Assembly (NCBI GenBank): GCA_900555265.1
Contig: UNSL01000003.1
Location: 47,716 to 111,715 of the forward strand
Source of the DNA: Candidatus Saccharimonadota bacterium
GTDB taxonomy: Bacteria > Patescibacteriota > Saccharimonadia > Saccharimonadales > Saccharimonadaceae
Direction: 5' to 3'
Length of the DNA: 64,000 nt
This document shows, one piece after another, positions 61,415 through 64,000 of the stretch. Numbering within the stretch: position 1 is the stretch's first letter; every line of letters starts with the position of its first letter. The notes below the pieces were generated by a model, which worked only from the letters and a program-made list of their open reading frames with translations, was not told where the DNA came from and ran no database searches. The position numbers and the translations under genes were made by a program.

Positions 61415-61443
61415 TTGACACTTTGTCAAATGTTTGCTATAAT
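61415..61443 (+). promoter_or_regulatory. Consensus promoter TTGACA-17-TATAAT with palindromic -35 region
   Basis: TTGACA 61415-61420 and TATAAT 61438-61443 are a perfect sigma-70-type pair with TGC before the -10 (extended). The -35 is half of a palindrome TTGACA-CTT-TGTCAA (61415-61429). It points away from dprA into a region without a convincing gene. Confidence 0.85.
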
Positions 61444-61449
61444 CAAGGA

Positions 61450-61759
61450 CGATTGGTTAAGTAATCATTAACCAAACGCACCTTATACCCCCTATTCTAA
61501 CTATATGTTAGGTTGCGCGCAATGGCATTAAGTATTCTTACCCTCCACTTTTTGCGGTTCAACGTTACGCGCATACTAACCCCTTTAACTGCCCTTTTTC
61601 AAAGGCGACATCCGTTGAGGCGAGCACTAATTGGTGTTGATAATAGTCAGGCGCGGACTTTTGGAGTTTTAGTCGCGACGCTTCGCTGATACGGTAGCTC
61701 GGGTGGGTTGAAGGGTAAAAAAGCGTCAGGTGATGCCCACCCTTACCTGGCGCTTTTTT
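61450..61759 (+). ncRNA. Candidate structured non-coding RNA, about 310 nt
   Basis: Starts about 7 nt after a consensus promoter and ends in a strong terminator. Possible helices: TTGGTTAA/TTAACCAA (61453-61460 with 61468-61475), CTAAC/GTTAG (61497-61511), a GCGCGGACT/AGTCGCG hairpin near 61653-61677, and a long-range pairing TTACCCTCCAC (61538-61548) with GTGG (61703-61706) plus AGGGTAA (61712-61718). GGGTGGG at 61701-61707 could also pair with CCCACCC in the terminator loop. It lacks the recognisable cores of RNase P RNA, SRP RNA and tmRNA. An overlapping 55-codon ORF (61522-61689) has no ribosome site. Confidence 0.6.
61717..61759. terminator. Strong bidirectional terminator between ncRNA and fur-family gene
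   Basis: A 15-bp stem AAAAAAGCGTCAGGT / ACCTGGCGCTTTTTT (one G-U pair) with loop containing CCCACCC. A and T runs on both sides serve the + strand RNA and the convergent minus-strand regulator. Confidence 0.9.
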
Positions 61760-61770
61760 GTTGGGAAAAA

Positions 61771-62184
61771 TTATTTATTTTCTATAACATGTCGGCACTT
61801 TTCGCAAATACCTTCCAACTCAAAGTGGTGTTTTGTGACTATAAAATTATGTTTTTTGCCGATGAGATCTATGAGTTTTTCGAGTTCTTGCGATTGTATA
61901 GGCTCGGCATTTTGACAATTGATGCAGTATAGATGGTGATGATGTGGTATAAATGGTTCCGCTAACTCGTAATAATTCTTCCAGCCAATAGTTATAGTGT
62001 TTATAATATTCAGATTATCGAACATCAGCAGCGTGCGGTAAATGCTGGCACGGTTAATGTTTTTGCAGTTTTTCGCAATATCACCGACCGTAAGAGGTAC
62101 GTCTGAATTTCGCAGGATGTCAAATACTTGCTGACGGGGTTTTGTCAGGCGAAGATTGTGGCGTTCGAATATTTCATTTAGCAT
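61771..62184 (-). CDS. Fur-family metal- or peroxide-responsive regulator
   Basis: The 137-aa protein has the winged helix LRLTKPRQQVFDILRNSD with RASIYRTLLMFDNLNII (about 45-61), the HHHHLYCINC metal region (about 75-84) with a first CxxC, and a second CEKC near the C-terminus, so a structural zinc site is present. Fur, Zur or PerR cannot be told apart by sequence alone. It lies downstream of a permease pair, and a palindrome in its promoter suggests autoregulation. Confidence 0.9.
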   Translation of the reverse strand: MLNEIFERHNLRLTKPRQQVFDILRNSDVPLTVGDIAKNCKNINRASIYRTLLMFDNLNIINTITIGWKNYYELAEPFIPHHHHLYCINCQNAEPIQSQELEKLIDLIGKKHNFIVTKHHFELEGICEKCRHVIENK

Positions 62185-62207
62185 AGTGCTACTAATAGTT
62201 TATAACT

Positions 62208-62228
62208 TATTGCAACAAGTGTGCAATA
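62208..62228 (-). promoter_or_regulatory. Fur/Zur-type operator, TATTGCA-N7-TGCAATA
   Basis: A perfect 7-7-7 inverted repeat lies between the stop of the YcgQ-like gene and the start of the Fur-family gene, 24 nt before its ATG. A likely -10 (TATTAG) follows on the minus strand. Confidence 0.65.
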
Positions 62229-62231
62229 GGC

Positions 62232-62990
62232 TTATATTCCGAGTAATTCATAAGGATATTTGGGTTGGCTGATTTTTGTGATGTGTGCGTCGGTTATGAC
62301 GTATTCAGCTTGGCTATTAACGATTTTTTGCGACAATTTACCCTTGACGATTAGCCATGTTCCATCTGTGTAGTCTGTCGAAAAGTTTTTCTCGACCAGG
62401 ATTTTCATAGGCACGCTGTCAACAGTGCAACAACTTATAACGTATCTGGCAATATTGAAGTAATTATAGCCGTAGTTTTTTAACAGGTCATTTGAAACGA
62501 AGCCAGTAACGGTGATATCTTTGTCGTTAAAATAAGCGGCTTCTTTACAGGAATTTATGGCGGTTCTCCAGCGATTTATTGAGATTGTAGAAGAGTTCTC
62601 TTTCGGCTGAGGTGTTTCGCAACGACTTTCGGGCTCAATAATCATAGGGCTTTCTTTTTGCGCGAGACTGCTTGGGGAGAGTGATTTTGGCGGCAATATG
62701 TAGCCGACTGATAATATAATTATCGCAAAATAAGATATCGGGGCATTTTTTTTCAAGCTAATTCTAGATTTGTCTTTTGCGGGTTTATTTTTTAATTGCA
62801 ACATTATATCAATAAGCAAAAGTATAACGCCGATTACGCTAATTATGACTGCGAATGAGTGATAGCGTGGATGAACGTAAAAGCCGAGTTGGTCGCGCCA
62901 AGCTAATAGCAAAATATATGTACAAACGACAATTCCGCCAATTGATTTTGCAAGGTTAGCGTACATATAAATTAACTCCCAGTCCGACAA
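62232..62990 (-). CDS. YcgQ/TIGR03943-family membrane protein (UPF0703-like)
   Basis: The 252-aa protein has two pairs of N-terminal helices (about 10-30, 42-62, 84-102) and a C-terminal extracytoplasmic domain of the family (about 120-245; DITVTGFVSND, ARYVISCCTVD, and WLIVKGKL). It overlaps the permease gene by 35 nt. In other bacteria this gene pair (YcgQ/YcgR type) occurs together; role in metal transport is suspected, not proven. Confidence 0.8.
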   Translation of the reverse strand: MSDWELIYMYANLAKSIGGIVVCTYILLLAWRDQLGFYVHPRYHSFAVIISVIGVILLLIDIMLQLKNKPAKDKSRISLKKNAPISYFAIIILSVGYILPPKSLSPSSLAQKESPMIIEPESRCETPQPKENSSTISINRWRTAINSCKEAAYFNDKDITVTGFVSNDLLKNYGYNYFNIARYVISCCTVDSVPMKILVEKNFSTDYTDGTWLIVKGKLSQKIVNSQAEYVITDAHITKISQPKYPYELLGI

Positions 62991-63999
62991 TTAGCGATAA
63001 GACGAACACAGTTAAGGTAATTGTTGCAATAAATTTCCAGCGAAAAGTTGTTTTTAATAGCGTAATCATTTTAATGTCTATCATCGGTCCGAATAGCAAG
63101 AAAGATAAAATTGAGCCTGTCGTGAAATTTCGCACATAAGCAAGCGCGAAGAACGCGTCGATGCTGGAACATATCGAAATGATGAAACTTAGCGTGATCA
63201 TGGATATGACTGATAAGAAAATGTCGCCGCCGACGGCATTTATGATGAATCGCGGAACGAAGATTTGTGTGGCAGCTGCGATGCTAGCACCTAAGGCTAA
63301 CATAGTAAATAATTGCCAGAATTCATTACGTGATGAGCTGAATAGGTTTGGCAATTTTGAACCGTGATTATGAGGGTGGCAAAGTTTTTCGAACTCTGGA
63401 TTAATGATGGAATCTTCCTTAAAAAAGCTGACGATAAAAGCGGTTATTTGTACGATAATTAGCGCAAAAATAATTCGCCACCAAACCATTCGGGTGTCAA
63501 AACTGAAGGCGGTCATGGTTGAAATTATGGTTATCGGGTTTATGATTGGTGCGGCGAAAAGAAAGCTAATAACGTCGGCAGGTTTTAATCCGTTTGCTAT
63601 TAAGCTGCGCGCAATTGGTACGTTACCGCATTCGCATACAGGTAAAATTAGCCCGATCATAGAGAGTGCAATTCGTCGAAGAAAGGCGTTTTTTGGTAAC
63701 ATTTTGAAGACATCTTTTGATGATAAAAAGTATCTGATAAGCGCGGATATGATAATTCCTAAAATTAAGAATGGGACCGCCTCGACAATTACGCTTAGCG
63801 TCAGCGTAATGAAATCTTGTAATGACGGAAGTAATTTATTGCACCATTCTGCAAATTCTCCGTTTAATAACATAACGCCAAATCGTGAGCTGAATTGATA
63901 AATAGAAATTATAAGGACACCAAAAACCACCCAACCGATCAATTCGCTGTTGGCTGATAAAAACTTTTTTATGCGACCATCTGGCGATTTTTGTGCCAT
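62956..63999 (-). CDS. YcgR/YraQ-family permease (UPF0718/DUF318)
   Basis: The 347-aa protein has about eight membrane helices, the family motif LILPVCECGNVPIARSLI (about 115-132) with its Cys pair, and FLFGPMIDIKMITLL near the C-terminus. ATG 63999 is at the window edge, so a start further upstream cannot be ruled out. Relatives include the arsenic efflux protein ArsP. With the Fur-family regulator downstream it is likely a metal or metalloid transporter. Confidence 0.85.
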   Translation of the reverse strand: MAQKSPDGRIKKFLSANSELIGWVVFGVLIISIYQFSSRFGVMLLNGEFAEWCNKLLPSLQDFITLTLSVIVEAVPFLILGIIISALIRYFLSSKDVFKMLPKNAFLRRIALSMIGLILPVCECGNVPIARSLIANGLKPADVISFLFAAPIINPITIISTMTAFSFDTRMVWWRIIFALIIVQITAFIVSFFKEDSIINPEFEKLCHPHNHGSKLPNLFSSSRNEFWQLFTMLALGASIAAATQIFVPRFIINAVGGDIFLSVISMITLSFIISICSSIDAFFALAYVRNFTTGSILSFLLFGPMIDIKMITLLKTTFRWKFIATITLTVFVLSLIVGLGVNLYVR

Positions 64000-64000
64000 A

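Noticed and set aside
61522..61689. 55-codon ORF inside the candidate ncRNA
   Set aside because: No ribosome site, Arg/Leu-rich composition without a recognisable family, and it overlaps several predicted helices. Kept as an alternative explanation only.

Overview
The window looks like a chromosomal segment of a Candidatus Saccharibacteria (TM7) bacterium, probably a Nanosynbacter-like host-dependent epibiont. This is inferred from gene content and layout: very tight gene packing, a reduced division cluster, ribosomal protein L27, SecA and DprA beside many small hypothetical proteins, a purine salvage enzyme rather than a purine pathway, and a VirD4/TraG-like ATPase. Release factor 2 is present and TGA is used as a stop, so UGA is not recoded as it is in Gracilibacteria/Absconditabacteria. 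No rRNA, tRNA, insertion sequence or CRISPR array was found.

Layout. 1-8.4 kb: envelope genes (DUF2207 tail, CNNM/CBS transporter, a PadR-controlled MacB-like ABC exporter with a PspC-domain protein, UppP, and a collagen-like protein with a phage-tail-fibre-like C-terminus). 8.4-24.5 kb: housekeeping genes (serS, hpf, secA, M16 peptidase, murD, hpt, prfB), then ftsE-ftsX-CHAP hydrolase-S41 protease and a lone receiver protein, then rpmA and a THUMP-type methyltransferase. 24.5-30.7 kb: LPG-synthase-like membrane protein, xseA-xseB, a histidine kinase/receiver pair, recO, glyS. 30.8-38 kb: accessory genes, including a GNAT gene broken at a G9 tract (possible phase variation), an AstE/AspA-like deacylase, Nudix, SDR, YvcK, a divergent RelA/SpoT homologue and RNase H. 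38-40.2 kb: a DUF4868 (KwaB-like) protein directly followed by a PIF1-like helicase.

40.3-48.6 kb is the division/cell-wall cluster mraZ-rsmH-(23-aa ORF)-ftsL-ftsI-mraY-ftsW-murG-ftsQ, without the Mur ligases or ftsA/ftsZ; murD lies 26 kb away. About 750 bp without genes follow, then a DUF2726 protein, a small membrane protein, and a polyamine operon (speD-DUF4178-membrane-anchored speE). The minus strand from 53.4 to 64 kb holds a VirD4/TraG-like ATPase, a sigma-region-4/HARE-HTH regulator, topA, a CDP-alcohol phosphatidyltransferase, dprA, a Fur-family regulator and a YcgQ/YcgR-type permease pair.

Two patterns stand out. First, many genes have a TATAAT box only 6-8 nt before the start codon and no ribosome binding site, which points to widespread leaderless transcription; this also corrects several start codons. 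Second, a consensus TTGACA-17-TATAAT promoter at 61415-61443 drives about 310 nt without a convincing gene, ending in a 15-bp-stem terminator and containing long-range pairing. It is a good candidate for an undescribed structured RNA.
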